Assembly: GCA_007693945.1 (NCBI GenBank)
Contig: RECP01000063.1
Span: 1 to 64,000, forward strand
DNA length: 64,000 nt
Source: Spirochaetaceae bacterium
Lineage (GTDB): Bacteria > Spirochaetota > Spirochaetia > DSM-27196 > PWMO01
Direction of reading: 5' to 3'
A program made the translations under genes and the position numbers. Position 1 is the first letter of the stretch. The number at the start of each line of letters is the position of its first letter. The notes beneath the pieces were generated by a model. That model searched no databases, was not told where the DNA came from, and worked only from the letters and a program-made list of their open reading frames with translations. Positions 29,316 through 39,326 of this stretch are shown in pieces.

Positions 29316-30337
29316 CTGGCTCCTCCTGCCTGTGCAGCTGCCCGTCCGCGGCGCCGCGGACGCCCGATGGTGGTACCGGCAATCAACCTTCCCGGCACGT
29401 GCAGCCGTAGCGATGCATCGGTCTTGTCAATAATGGTTTCCCGCAGCCACTTGCCGGCCTGGTAGCCGAGCTCCGGTACGGCAAGGTCAACGGTTAGCAC
29501 CGGATCCGAAATCAGACTGCGAACCGGAGAATTGTCGAATCCGGTCAACGAGAAATCGTCCGGTATCCGCAAACCCATGTGCAGAGCGCACTGATAGGTG
29601 TAGACGGCCATCACGTCGTTGAAACACACCAGCGCGTCGTAACCGCGCTGCAAGAGAGCTTCGATCTGCCGCGGCGCAATCTCGCTGATAGCGTTGAAGT
29701 TGCGCACGTCCCCGCCGCCAAAGTCTATCCCCCGCCGTCGGGCGGCCTTCAGCAATCCCCGGTGGCGCAGTTCGGAAACCTGCGGCACGACCGGAAACCC
29801 CAGATAGCACGGGCGAACGTCGGGGTTTGCCCTGATGAGTTCATCGAGCAGCAGTTCCATTCCCGCCGCGTGGTCCGACACGACGTAGTTGCGCCGACTG
29901 TCAATGCGGTTGATGAGAACCACCGGTATGTCGCGCGAATCTATGACGTCGAGCAGTTCGGGGCTCGGAGAGGTAAAACCAAAGACGCACGCGTCTATGT
30001 CACCCATCTTCTTGTGGTCAAAGAGCCGCACACTGGGTCCGTTGACTACCGAGATGATGTTGGCGCGCACGTCGCCAAAACCGGAATCAAGCGCGTGAAC
30101 AAGCTCGGCCGTATCGTAGAACAGGTGCAGATGGTTGTCGGTGCCGAACGGCAGAAACAGTGCAACGTTGAGTATCGCGCGCCGCCGATGGCGGCGAATC
30201 GTGCGTTTGTGATACCCCATTTCATTAGCAACTCTGATGATGCGCTCGCGCGTTTCGATTCCAACCAGGTTGGAGTTGTTCAGCACGCGCGAGACCGTGC
30301 TGGCCGACATGTTGAGTTTGCGGGCGATATCGTACAC
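29312..30337 (-). CDS. LacI family transcriptional regulator (start uncertain)
   Basis: HTH VYDIARKLNMSASTVSRVLNNSNLVGIETRERI plus PBP1-like domain; the listed ORF extends to 30481 but the conserved region begins near a GTG at 30337. Confidence 0.9.
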   Translation of the reverse strand: MYDIARKLNMSASTVSRVLNNSNLVGIETRERIIRVANEMGYHKRTIRRHRRRAILNVALFLPFGTDNHLHLFYDTAELVHALDSGFGDVRANIISVVNGPSVRLFDHKKMGDIDACVFGFTSPSPELLDVIDSRDIPVVLINRIDSRRNYVVSDHAAGMELLLDELIRANPDVRPCYLGFPVVPQVSELRHRGLLKAARRRGIDFGGGDVRNFNAISEIAPRQIEALLQRGYDALVCFNDVMAVYTYQCALHMGLRIPDDFSLTGFDNSPVRSLISDPVLTVDLAVPELGYQAGKWLRETIIDKTDASLRLHVPGRLIAGTTIGRPRRRGRAAAQAGGAR

Positions 30338-30377
30338 CGTAACCTTGCGGTCAGTCCTGCCAGCCGTACCGTCCTCC

Positions 30378-30430
30378 TTGTTGCATGCAATTAATCCCAG
30401 GATTATACAGCCGTACAGGGGCTCTGTCGA
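30378..30430 (-). promoter_or_regulatory. Putative promoter (TCGACA-N17-TATAAT) plus operator TTGTTGCATGCAATTA upstream of the LacI gene
   Basis: Minus strand -35 30425-30430, -10 30402-30407; TTGTTGCATGCAATTA at 30378-30393 matches 14/16 of the site at 12372. Confidence 0.6.
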
Positions 30431-30523
30431 GCGCGCTGACCGGCGCGCCGCGCCTGCCGCCAAATTCCTGGCACGGTGCAACCCTGCTCACAGGGAACCC
30501 GTCTGTCAATACAGGAGGATGCC

Positions 30524-32059
30524 ATGCACACCGAGCACATCCGGAAGCGGTTTCTGTTTGTCTATCCCCGCATTCCGGAGACCTACTGGAGTTACCGTCA
30601 CGCGCTGCGATTTGTCGGCAAGCGTGCGCTGATGCCGCCGCTCGGTCTGGCAACGGTTGCGGCGATGCTGCCGGCCGAATACGGCTGCCGAATCGTCGAC
30701 ATGAACGTCGAAACGCTCACCGACAATGACATCCACGCAGCCGATCTGGTGCTGCTGTCGGCCATGATCGTACAGAGACAGTCGATGCAGGAGGTGATAG
30801 CGCGCTGTCGGAGGCTGGGAACCGCAATCGCCGCCGGTGGCCCCTACCCTACCGCCAATCCCGATGAGATCGACGGCGTCGATTACCTGATCCTCGGTGA
30901 AGCCGAGGAGAGCTTCCGGGAGTTCCTCGACGATTACGCAGCAGGGCTTCCCGCGGCGCGCTACCGGAGCACCAGCCGACCGAGTCTGGACGCCACGCCG
31001 ATTCCGCGTTTCGATCTGCTCGACATGGCAAAATACGACACGGTACCGATCCAGTTCTCACGTGGCTGTCCGTACGACTGCGAATTCTGCGACATCATCC
31101 AGCTCTTCGGCCGAAAGGTCAGGACCAAACGACCGCAGCGCTTCATTGCCGAGATGGAAGCCGCCCGGGACACGGGATTCCGCGGCTCGATGTTCATCGT
31201 CGATGACAACTTTGTCGGCAACCATCGGCGCGCCAAGCAACTGCTACGATCGGTGGTGGCCTGGCAGCGACAGCACGGCTTCCCGTTCAACCTGTGCACC
31301 GAGGCCAGCATTGATCTGGCGCACGACCGCGAACTGCTCGATCTGATGGTTGACGCCGGGTTTCGGATGGTCTTCGTCGGACTGGAAAGCCCGGAGGAAA
31401 CGTCGCTGGCTGCGGTTGGGAAACGCCAGAACCTGCGTCGTGACATCGTCGAGAGCGTCAGGGCGATCCAGCGCAGCGGAATCGAGGTTACCGGTGGATT
31501 CATCATCGGATTCGACAGCGACCCGCCGCAGATCTTCGAACGCCAGATCCGTTTTGTGCAGGAGCTGGCAATCCCCACCGCCATGGTGGGGCTGCTGATG
31601 GCGCTGCCGCAGACCCGCCTCTACCATCGGCTGCAACAGGAACAGCGGTTGCGCGACGACTCCAACGGCAACAACCTGAGCGCCGATCGCATGAACTTCG
31701 TTCCACTGCTTCCCGAGCAGCTGATCCGCGACGGCTATCGACGCGTGCTGCGCACGATCTACTCGCCGTCGCGCTATTTTGCGCGCTGCAGGCAACTGCT
31801 GGAACTTCTGCCCCCGCGTCGGCGCTCGGACCGTGGCGCGGCCAGGATCAGGTGGCGCGAGCTGCTCGGCGCCACCCACTCGCTGTTGCGCCAGAGTTTT
31901 TCGCGTTACGGCCCGCACTATCTGCGGTTCATGATACGCTCATTGCTGCGCCGACCGGACCGCATCGTGCACATCTTCACAATGGCAATTCAGGGCCATC
32001 ACTACATGAAGGTGACCGATTCGCTGTTCCCGCGGCACGACGTCGATGGTAGAATGTGA
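30524..32059 (+). CDS. B12-binding domain radical SAM protein, DUF4070/HpnP-like
   Basis: PLGLATVAAMLPAEYGCRIVDMNVETLTDNDI, QFSRGCPYDCEFCDIIQLFGRKVRTK, FIVDDNFVGN motifs. Confidence 0.88.
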   Translation: MHTEHIRKRFLFVYPRIPETYWSYRHALRFVGKRALMPPLGLATVAAMLPAEYGCRIVDMNVETLTDNDIHAADLVLLSAMIVQRQSMQEVIARCRRLGTAIAAGGPYPTANPDEIDGVDYLILGEAEESFREFLDDYAAGLPAARYRSTSRPSLDATPIPRFDLLDMAKYDTVPIQFSRGCPYDCEFCDIIQLFGRKVRTKRPQRFIAEMEAARDTGFRGSMFIVDDNFVGNHRRAKQLLRSVVAWQRQHGFPFNLCTEASIDLAHDRELLDLMVDAGFRMVFVGLESPEETSLAAVGKRQNLRRDIVESVRAIQRSGIEVTGGFIIGFDSDPPQIFERQIRFVQELAIPTAMVGLLMALPQTRLYHRLQQEQRLRDDSNGNNLSADRMNFVPLLPEQLIRDGYRRVLRTIYSPSRYFARCRQLLELLPPRRRSDRGAARIRWRELLGATHSLLRQSFSRYGPHYLRFMIRSLLRRPDRIVHIFTMAIQGHHYMKVTDSLFPRHDVDGRM

Positions 32060-32089
32060 TGCAACACGCCCACACCGCAAGGAGCAGAT

Positions 32090-32434
32090 ATGCAATCCAT
32101 TCCGTCGACCGCCGCCGCGCAGATTATTATCTCGATTATCCCGATTGTGGGCATTGTGATGGGCGCTACCATAGCGTTCTTCTTTCTCCTGTGGAGCCAC
32201 CGTCAGAAGATGCGGCTGATCGAGCAGGGAATCGCCCCGCCGGGCGAGTTCGATCTGGATGCTTACGCACTGCTGGCCGGGCTGCTGACAACCGCCGTGG
32301 GCGCGGTGCTGACGCTGTTCTTCGCCGTAATGGAGGGCGTTTCCTACGTGCTGCTGGGAGGGCTCATCCCGCTGGCGCTAGGCGCCGGGTTGCTGCTGTT
32401 CTGCCTTATCCGAGGCAGCTTGAGGCGGAAGTAG
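32090..32434 (+). CDS. Small membrane protein (DUF6249-like)
   Basis: Three hydrophobic segments with HRQKMRLIEQGIAPP motif; precedes an ECF sigma gene. Confidence 0.65.
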   Translation: MQSIPSTAAAQIIISIIPIVGIVMGATIAFFFLLWSHRQKMRLIEQGIAPPGEFDLDAYALLAGLLTTAVGAVLTLFFAVMEGVSYVLLGGLIPLALGAGLLLFCLIRGSLRRK

Positions 32435-32437
32435 CCG

Positions 32438-33004
32438 GTGACCGCGGGAGGCGTGGATCCCGACCTCGCGGCGATCAGGCGAGTACTGTCAGGAGACACC
32501 AACGCCTTTGGGCTGCTGGTCGACCGCTACCAGCGGCAAGTCTATCGGCTCGGGAAACGCTTCCACCGCAGCAGCGAGGACGCGCAGGACTACGTGCAGG
32601 AGGTCTTTCTGAAGGCGTTCGAGCGACTGCGCCAGTACCGACGCACCGGACGATTCTACTCGTGGCTGATGCGGATAGCGTACAACCACGGCATGGATCG
32701 CATCGGCCGCAGGCAGGTTCACCATTTCGTGGAGCAGATCGAAACACCGGATCAACGCAGCAATCCGGAGACGGCTGCGTTGCGCAGAATCGCGAACAAC
32801 GAGCTGCGCAGGGCAGTGGCGCAATTGCCGCAGCCCGCGGCGGCCTGCGTCGACCTGTTCTTCTTTTTCGATCTTACCTACGGCGAGGTCAGCCGAACCA
32901 CCGGCCTGCCGATCAATACGGTGAAGTCACATGTATTGCGGGCCAAGCAGCGACTACGGCTGCGGCTGGCCGGGAGCGTTGCGGAGGAGTACGATGAACT
33001 GTGA
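32438..33004 (+). CDS. ECF-type RNA polymerase sigma factor (RpoE-like)
   Basis: FGLLVDRYQRQVYRLGKRFHRSSEDAQDYVQEVFLKAFERLRQY and region 4 LPINTVKSHVLRAKQRLR; GTG start. Confidence 0.92.
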   Translation: MTAGGVDPDLAAIRRVLSGDTNAFGLLVDRYQRQVYRLGKRFHRSSEDAQDYVQEVFLKAFERLRQYRRTGRFYSWLMRIAYNHGMDRIGRRQVHHFVEQIETPDQRSNPETAALRRIANNELRRAVAQLPQPAAACVDLFFFFDLTYGEVSRTTGLPINTVKSHVLRAKQRLRLRLAGSVAEEYDEL

Positions 33005-33485
33005 CACAACCATGAAGCGCGTGTTGGCACTGGACAACGGCAGGCAGCCGACCGGACGCACCGCGACACACCTGCGATCCTGCCCGCGCTGCAATGCAGA
33101 GTTCGCGCGCCTGCAGCAGGCCCTCGCGTTGCAGCCCGGCTGGGAGCCGAAGTCAATCGCCGACGGCGGACTCACTGAACGGATCATGCGATCGGTTCGG
33201 CGGCGGGCACAGGCGCACGAACGCAGACGCACACTATTCTGGTCTGGTTACTCCAAGTGGATTGTGAGCGGCACGCTGATCGTAACAGGAATGATGACCC
33301 TGCCCTACAGCGCGACGCTTACCGGCCTGCGGCGCGTACCAGGCAGCCGTATCGATGCAACCCTGGCGGTGGCACTAGGGCTGATCCTGTGCTCGTACAT
33401 CGGCATATTCATAGCCACGCATCTGGCGGACCTGATGCGTCTGCTGCGCCGGCATCAGCAGAATACCTCGTGCGCACCGCCATAA
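32994..33485 (+). CDS. Anti-sigma factor-like membrane protein
   Basis: N-terminal HLRSCPRCNAEF zinc-finger-like motif followed by two TM segments; overlaps the sigma gene. Confidence 0.75.
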   Translation: MNCDTTMKRVLALDNGRQPTGRTATHLRSCPRCNAEFARLQQALALQPGWEPKSIADGGLTERIMRSVRRRAQAHERRRTLFWSGYSKWIVSGTLIVTGMMTLPYSATLTGLRRVPGSRIDATLAVALGLILCSYIGIFIATHLADLMRLLRRHQQNTSCAPP

Positions 33486-34829
33486 TTACTGGCGGTCAGC
33501 GTCGATCAAGGCCTGCAGCTCATCCTGGAAGAAGAAGCGTTCAGCCGTCCCGGCGGGTTTGAGCTCGTTGATCCAGGTGGCCTTCTCATCGTAACGCGCG
33601 AAAAACGGCTTATAGGTCCAGTCCGGGTTGCGGCCCTGCAGAAAGCGCAGCACCAGCACCTGTTCATCGCCCACAAAACTCGTTCCCAGGATCTCTATCT
33701 TGCCGGCGAGTGTCGACATGCTCGGTCCGCGCACCGTACGCGCCAGGCCGGAGACCGCGGCAGCGGCCTCACGGTACACCTGCCAGGCGCGCACCAGCGG
33801 TACCGAGAAGTAGTCGCGCGCACCGGTATCGCGCTCGACGAACATGTAGTACGGCATCATGCCCAGCCTGATGCTTTCACGCCACAACCGGCGCCACACG
33901 TCAGGGCTGTCGTTGATGTGGCGCACAATTGGTGACTGCGTACGGATCATCGCGCCGGTTGAACGGATGCGCCGGATTGCCTCCTGCACGACCGGCGTAG
34001 ACAGTTCGGTGTCGTGGGTGAAATGCGCCATAAACGCCAGGTTGCGCCCCGATGCCACTATCTGCTCGAAGAAACGCAGCAGGTCATCGGCGTCATCGTC
34101 GGTAACAAAACGCGCCGGCCAGTAGGCCAGGGACTTGGAGCCGATACGGATCGTGTTCGGCATCTCCGAGCCGTCATCCAGCAGCGGCTGCAGATAGCGG
34201 CGCAGCACATCGGTCGACATCACCATCGGATCGCCCCCGGTCAGCAGGACGTCGGTGACCTGGGGCTGCTCATCGAGATACGCGATCAGGTCTTCGGTTT
34301 CCCGCGCGGCAAACTTGTAATCCGGCATACCGACAAACTGGGGCCAGCGAAAGCAGAACGTGCAGTAACTGTGACACGTCTGCCCGGCGGCCGGAAAGAA
34401 GAGCACGGTCTCGCGGTACTTGTGCTGAACACCGGGAATCGGATTGCCTTCTACGATGGGCACGTTGAGTTCCATCTGGCCGGCCGGATTGGGATTGAGA
34501 CCCATCCGCACCTCGTGTACGACCCGATCGAGCTCATCGGCGGCACCGTGACGCTGCAGCGCGTCAGCCACGCGCCGAAAATCGGACTCCGAGAGCATCC
34601 CGGGCTGCGGAAAGACCAGCTGGAAGATCGGATCCTGTGGAATTGCATCCCAGTCTATCAGCTGTTCCAGAACGTAATCATTGACCCGGAACGGCAGAAC
34701 GTGACCCACAACCCGGATTGCCGCGCGAATGTCCGCGGGAATACTGTTCCAGCGGTCGTGACTTTCGATATTGCGCAGCGTGTAGTAACGCAGCTTACGC
34801 ACCGTTGAGTCGTTCTGTTTACGTTTCAT
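33486..34829 (-). CDS. Lysine 2,3-aminomutase (KamA)-family radical SAM protein, divergent
   Basis: QTCHSYCTFCFRWPQF (CxxxCxxC), VTDVLLTGGDPMVMSTDVL, IRIGSKSLAYWPARF. Confidence 0.83.
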   Translation of the reverse strand: MKRKQNDSTVRKLRYYTLRNIESHDRWNSIPADIRAAIRVVGHVLPFRVNDYVLEQLIDWDAIPQDPIFQLVFPQPGMLSESDFRRVADALQRHGAADELDRVVHEVRMGLNPNPAGQMELNVPIVEGNPIPGVQHKYRETVLFFPAAGQTCHSYCTFCFRWPQFVGMPDYKFAARETEDLIAYLDEQPQVTDVLLTGGDPMVMSTDVLRRYLQPLLDDGSEMPNTIRIGSKSLAYWPARFVTDDDADDLLRFFEQIVASGRNLAFMAHFTHDTELSTPVVQEAIRRIRSTGAMIRTQSPIVRHINDSPDVWRRLWRESIRLGMMPYYMFVERDTGARDYFSVPLVRAWQVYREAAAAVSGLARTVRGPSMSTLAGKIEILGTSFVGDEQVLVLRFLQGRNPDWTYKPFFARYDEKATWINELKPAGTAERFFFQDELQALIDADRQ

Positions 34830-34909
34830 CGCGCTCTCCCCCACGGCGGCTACCAGTTAAGAAGACAATCGGGATGCGGGTGGATAATGCCGTGGATGTC
34901 AGAAGAATT

Positions 34910-34959
34910 TAGCACGATTGCACTTTGCGGTCAACGTACCGCCAAAACCGTGCTACAAT
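34910..34959 (+). promoter_or_regulatory. Nested inverted repeats overlapping a candidate -10 (TACAAT) upstream of hppA
   Basis: TAGCACG (34910-34916)/CGTGCTA (34949-34955) enclosing GCGGT (34927-34931)/ACCGC (34938-34942); TACAAT at 34954-34959. Confidence 0.4.
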
Positions 34960-35062
34960 CGGGCAATCCCTGATTTCTGCGGACTGGCATACATCGGAAC
35001 ACACGAGGTTGAACCCCGGTTGTGCCATATAGACCGCAAGCAATTTGCAACGAGGAGGAGTT

Positions 35063-37075
35063 ATGCAATCAGCAGTCTTACGCATCGTTATCCTGGCCTG
35101 CGGTGTATCGGGTCTGGCCTTTGTCTGGTACCTGCTGCGGCGCATTCTGCGTGAGGAGGAAGGTACCGAGGCCATGAGCGAGATTGCCGCGGCAATACGC
35201 TCGGGGGCTCGAGCGTTTCTCAGCCGCGAGTACCGCATTCTGGCGATCTTCACTCTGATCATGTTCGTCGTGCTGGCGATCTTTATCGAACCGCGGCCGC
35301 TGGCCGGCATTGTGTATATCTTCGGTACGCTGACCTCGGCCCTGGCGGGTTACATAGGCATGGCTGCCGCCACGCGCGCCAACGTGCGAACCGCCAACGC
35401 CAGCCGCCGCGCGTGGGAAGCCGGCCTCAAGGTGGCGTTCTCGGCCGGTGCCGTGATGGGGTTTTCGGTGGTCAGTCTGGGTTTGCTGGGACTGGCCATT
35501 ACCACTTTTCTGTTCAACGATCCCTACATAACGTTGAGCTTTGCCTTCGGAGCTTCGGCAGTCGCGCTGTTTCTGCGTGTGGGTGGCGGCATCTTCACCA
35601 AGAGCGCGGACGTCGGCGCAGACCTGGTGGGCAAGGTCGAGCAGAGTATTCCGGAGGATGACCCGCGCAACGCCGCGGTGATCGCGGACAACGTCGGTGA
35701 CAATGTCGGCGACATTGCGGGCATGGGATCGGACCTCTACGAGTCATACGTCTCCGCAATCGCGGCAGCAATGGTGCTGGGCGTCGCAACCCTGGGACAG
35801 GAGCAGGGAATCAAAGTTCCCCTGTTGCTGGCCGGAGTCGGCCTGCTTGTCTCAGTGGTAGGCGTGCTCATGGTGCGCCCCAAAGCGGTGGAGGACAACT
35901 TCGAGAAGGAAGTTGCCGGGGCACAGAAGGCTATGAACACCGGCGTGTACGTCAGCAATCTGCTGATGCTGGTGGTGAGTTTCGTGATCATCCGCACTTA
36001 TGTCGGTGACTTGAGCGTGTTCTGGGCACTGGTTTCGGGACTTGTAGCCGGGTTCCTGATTTCTGTCGTCACCGAGTACTACACATCCGCGGACCACCGC
36101 CCGGCACAGCTGATTGCGCGCTCCTCGCAGAGCGGCCCGGCCATTACCATTATCGAAGGCCTGGGTACCGGAATGATGAGTACCGTCCTGCCGGTCATTC
36201 TTGTCATGTTGGCCACCGTTTCTGCCTACGCGTTGGGAGGCCTCTTCGGTATCGCCGTAGCCGCCATGGGCATGCTGATAAACCTGGGCATGCTGCTCTC
36301 GATGGACTGCTATGGCCCGATTGCCGACAACGCGGCCGGAATCGCCGAGATGGCGTCGCTGGGCAGTAACGTGCGGGAACGCTGTGAAGCGCTCGATGCG
36401 GTCGGCAACACGACCGCGGCACTGGGCAAAGGATTCTCGGTGGCATCGGCGGGGCTGGCGTCACTGGCGTGGCTGGCGACCTACTTTGAGGTCACCGGCA
36501 TTCCCGGCGCGGATTTGCGCAACGTCACCGTAATTGCCGGCGTACTGATTGGAGGCATGCTGCCGTTTGTGTTCAGTGCGCTGGCCATCGGCGGTGTCAG
36601 CAAGGGTTCGTTCGACGTCGTCACCGAGGTTCGGCGGCAGTTTGCCGAGATTCCCGGCTTGCTGGAAGGCACAAACAAGCCGGATTACGTCGCCTGTGTA
36701 GACATCGCTACACGGCGTGCGTTGCGCTCAATGCTTGTGCCCGGCCTTATTGTAATCGCGGTACCGCTGATTCTGGGCTTCACGCTGGGGGCTGAAGCGG
36801 TCACCGGTCTGCTGGTGGGCTCGCTTCTGACCGGCTTCCTGCTGGCGGTTATGATGTCCAACTCCGGCGGAGCGTGGGACAACGCCAAGAAGTATATCGA
36901 GTCCGGCAAATTCGGCGGCAAGGGCGGTGAGGCTCACAAGGCGGCTGTCATTGGCGACACCGTTGGCGACCCGTTCAAGGATACCGCCGGACCCTCGCTG
37001 AATATCCTGATTAAGCTGGTTGGGAAGGTGGCGGTCATCTTCGGCCCGATATTCGTGGCCCTGATCGCGCTGTAG
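35063..37075 (+). CDS. hppA: Membrane-bound pyrophosphate-energized ion pump (H+/Na+-PPase)
   Basis: [56 protein letters not shown] and [27 protein letters not shown]. Confidence 0.97.
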   Translation: MQSAVLRIVILACGVSGLAFVWYLLRRILREEEGTEAMSEIAAAIRSGARAFLSREYRILAIFTLIMFVVLAIFIEPRPLAGIVYIFGTLTSALAGYIGMAAATRANVRTANASRRAWEAGLKVAFSAGAVMGFSVVSLGLLGLAITTFLFNDPYITLSFAFGASAVALFLRVGGGIFTKSADVGADLVGKVEQSIPEDDPRNAAVIADNVGDNVGDIAGMGSDLYESYVSAIAAAMVLGVATLGQEQGIKVPLLLAGVGLLVSVVGVLMVRPKAVEDNFEKEVAGAQKAMNTGVYVSNLLMLVVSFVIIRTYVGDLSVFWALVSGLVAGFLISVVTEYYTSADHRPAQLIARSSQSGPAITIIEGLGTGMMSTVLPVILVMLATVSAYALGGLFGIAVAAMGMLINLGMLLSMDCYGPIADNAAGIAEMASLGSNVRERCEALDAVGNTTAALGKGFSVASAGLASLAWLATYFEVTGIPGADLRNVTVIAGVLIGGMLPFVFSALAIGGVSKGSFDVVTEVRRQFAEIPGLLEGTNKPDYVACVDIATRRALRSMLVPGLIVIAVPLILGFTLGAEAVTGLLVGSLLTGFLLAVMMSNSGGAWDNAKKYIESGKFGGKGGEAHKAAVIGDTVGDPFKDTAGPSLNILIKLVGKVAVIFGPIFVALIAL

Positions 37076-37087
37076 CGCTTCAATCCG

Positions 37088-37110
37088 CCGGCCGGCGTAA
37101 CGCCGGCCGG
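37088..37110. terminator. Hairpin between convergent hppA and nucleotidyltransferase genes
   Basis: CCGGCCGGCG-TAA-CGCCGGCCGG, 10-bp stem, no clear U-tract. Confidence 0.6.
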
Positions 37111-37142
37111 CCCACTGCCCGATTGGACGGCCTTCAGCAGGC

Positions 37143-37886
37143 TTAACGGCAGTCTCCAAACAGATTCCGCACCGCCCGGTAGCTCTCCAGTGTGCCAATG
37201 TCATAGCGTGCGCCCTGGAAACGGTAGGCGTACACCGTGCCGCGCCGTATCAGCCACGGAATAAAGGCCCCGGGAGCATCTGCGCTGAAGCCGCTGCGCA
37301 GGTAATCGTCCAGCGGTTGCTGCAACGTTGCGGCTCGGTAGATATAGAGCGGCGGAGCCCCCCAGCTCGATCTCGGCCGGGCCGGCTTTTCTTCAAACGA
37401 GACTACCCTGCCGTCAGCATCGAACTCGACCACGCCGGTGCGCCTCAGTTGCGTCGGGTCGTCGATACGGCCCACCGCGATGCAGTCGCCGTCAACATCC
37501 CTGAAGTAGGCGGCAAACTCCGCAAGCTCGAAGTCGAACAGGTTGTCACCGGCAACCACCAGCGCATCATCGCGGATACCGCTCTGCCGCACCGCATATT
37601 GAAGATCGCCCAGCGCTCCGAGGCGGTTACCGTTATTCGTCGAACCATCGCTCAGAACCGCTAGCGGTACGCCGTAGTCGGCTCCGTCGGCCCAGAGTCG
37701 GAACTGCCGGTAAAAGCGCGCATTGCTGACCACCACCACTGAATCAAGCCCGTCAACGCGCGCAACGTTTTCCAGAATACGGTCGAGTATGGTGCGCCCG
37801 GCAACATCGAGCAGCGGCTTGGGCGTATCGCGCGTCAATGGATAGAGCCGCGTGGCGTAACCGGCGGCCAGAACAACCGCGATCAA
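37143..37886 (-). CDS. Sugar nucleotidyltransferase (NTP transferase family)
   Basis: [37 protein letters not shown]. Confidence 0.9.
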   Translation of the reverse strand: MIAVVLAAGYATRLYPLTRDTPKPLLDVAGRTILDRILENVARVDGLDSVVVVSNARFYRQFRLWADGADYGVPLAVLSDGSTNNGNRLGALGDLQYAVRQSGIRDDALVVAGDNLFDFELAEFAAYFRDVDGDCIAVGRIDDPTQLRRTGVVEFDADGRVVSFEEKPARPRSSWGAPPLYIYRAATLQQPLDDYLRSGFSADAPGAFIPWLIRRGTVYAYRFQGARYDIGTLESYRAVRNLFGDCR

Positions 37887-39076
37887 AGTGCCTGCACCCG
37901 CGCACCGTCGGCGGTGTCAGAAAAGAAGACGCGGTAGACGTCGCTGTATCGCGGATGGCGCAGCGGGTAGACGGCATCGATCTTGCGCCTGACCGCCTCG
38001 CGGGCGTCAGGATCAACCAGACCGATGCAGCAGCCGCGGTAGCCGGCACCGCTGAAGCGAGCGCCGTAGACACCCGGCGATTCCCGCAGAACCTGATAGA
38101 TGGTAGTCAACTCCGGACAACCGCTCTCGTACTGGTCTATGGAACTCTGACCGGACTCGAACATGCAGCTGCCGAAGCTCTCGATGTCGCCCCCGGCCCA
38201 CGCGGCCACCCCGGCCTCAACACGCTCCAGTTCACTGAAGAAGTGATCGGCGCGGCGACGGAATCGTCCCGGCAGCTGCTCGCGATGAGCGAGATAGACG
38301 TCGCGCGGAATGTCGCGCAGCTTCACCTGCTTGAAGGGGCTGACCTGCAGACCGGCGAGCTCCTGCAGTAGCCAGGCAGCGACCTTGCACTCATCAACGC
38401 GGTTGTTGTAGTCGGTCTGAATCAGCGTGGTGCTGATTCCCGAGTAGACAATCGCCACGTCAAACGGTCGCATCGCGGCCGCCCGTGGCACCATCTCGAA
38501 CTCCTCGCTGCGGCAGTCCATTCGCATCAGGTGCTTGTCAAGGCTCAGTATGTTGGCCGACTGATCAAGGATCCCATTGTTGAGTCCGATGAACTCGCGC
38601 TCGACCCAGTGGCTGAACCGGATCAGCGCGTGGGCCTCGACCGGCAACTCGTTGACCTCGCATAGCGCCATGAGGTAAGCGGTGGTCACCGCGGCCGATG
38701 AACTCAGGCCGCCAATCGGCAACCGGCCCCGCACCACGGCGTGAATACCGTGGCGCAGCTTGTACTTGCCCTGCAGCGAGAGCACCGCGCCGCGCAGGTA
38801 GTTGCCCCAGAAGGTGGGCATCATCTCCGGAACCTGGTCGACGTGGAAGTACTCTTCGTCGGGGAAATCCATGCTCTGTACGCGCACGTAGCCCTGGTCG
38901 TTGCGGCTGAAGACCAGATTCACGCTCTCGGTCAGAGCCATCCCGGTCACGATGCCGTCCTGGTGATCAACGTGCGCACCCAGCGGACACACCCTCAGCG
39001 GTGAGCGCACCGCCGCTGTCGGCGAATGGCCAAACTTGGCCCGAAATGCATCAACGAGTTCCTGCCGTTCGTTCAT
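37883..39076 (-). CDS. Galactokinase-like GHMP kinase
   Basis: RSPLRVCPLGAHVDHQDG signature, GRLPIGGLSSSAAVTTAYL, FSGAGYRGCCIGL. Confidence 0.9.
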   Translation of the reverse strand: MNERQELVDAFRAKFGHSPTAAVRSPLRVCPLGAHVDHQDGIVTGMALTESVNLVFSRNDQGYVRVQSMDFPDEEYFHVDQVPEMMPTFWGNYLRGAVLSLQGKYKLRHGIHAVVRGRLPIGGLSSSAAVTTAYLMALCEVNELPVEAHALIRFSHWVEREFIGLNNGILDQSANILSLDKHLMRMDCRSEEFEMVPRAAAMRPFDVAIVYSGISTTLIQTDYNNRVDECKVAAWLLQELAGLQVSPFKQVKLRDIPRDVYLAHREQLPGRFRRRADHFFSELERVEAGVAAWAGGDIESFGSCMFESGQSSIDQYESGCPELTTIYQVLRESPGVYGARFSGAGYRGCCIGLVDPDAREAVRRKIDAVYPLRHPRYSDVYRVFFSDTADGARVQAL

Positions 39077-39298
39077 TGAGAGCAGAGTGTAGCGTAGAGT
39101 GCGAACGCGCGCAAGCGGCCCTCGTCCCGCCAGGGAACTCGCGCTTTGATCGCAACCTCGGTACGAACCGGGTAAGGGTTGGGTACGCAGAATCGGCAGA
39201 CGCATTCGCCCCCAGCGCTGCGCCCGCAGGCAGCGGTGGCGACGTTTTTGCCGCCGCTGGATTCGATTCTTCGCGCCACGGCATCAATCCGAAAAGGC

Positions 39299-39326
39299 TT
39301 GACAGGTAATTACCCGGGTGTATAAT
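39299..39326 (+). promoter_or_regulatory. Consensus sigma70 promoter TTGACA-N16-TATAAT with palindromic spacer
   Basis: -35 39299-39304, -10 39321-39326; GGTAATTACC 39305-39314 and ACCCGGGT 39312-39319 in the spacer; GTAACA/TGTTAC inverted repeat downstream. Confidence 0.72.

Noticed and set aside
30524-32059. Calling the B12 radical SAM protein hopanoid C2-methylase (hpnP)
   Set aside because: Similarity is at family level (DUF4070/B12-binding); no hopanoid biosynthesis genes are visible, so the specific name is not justified.
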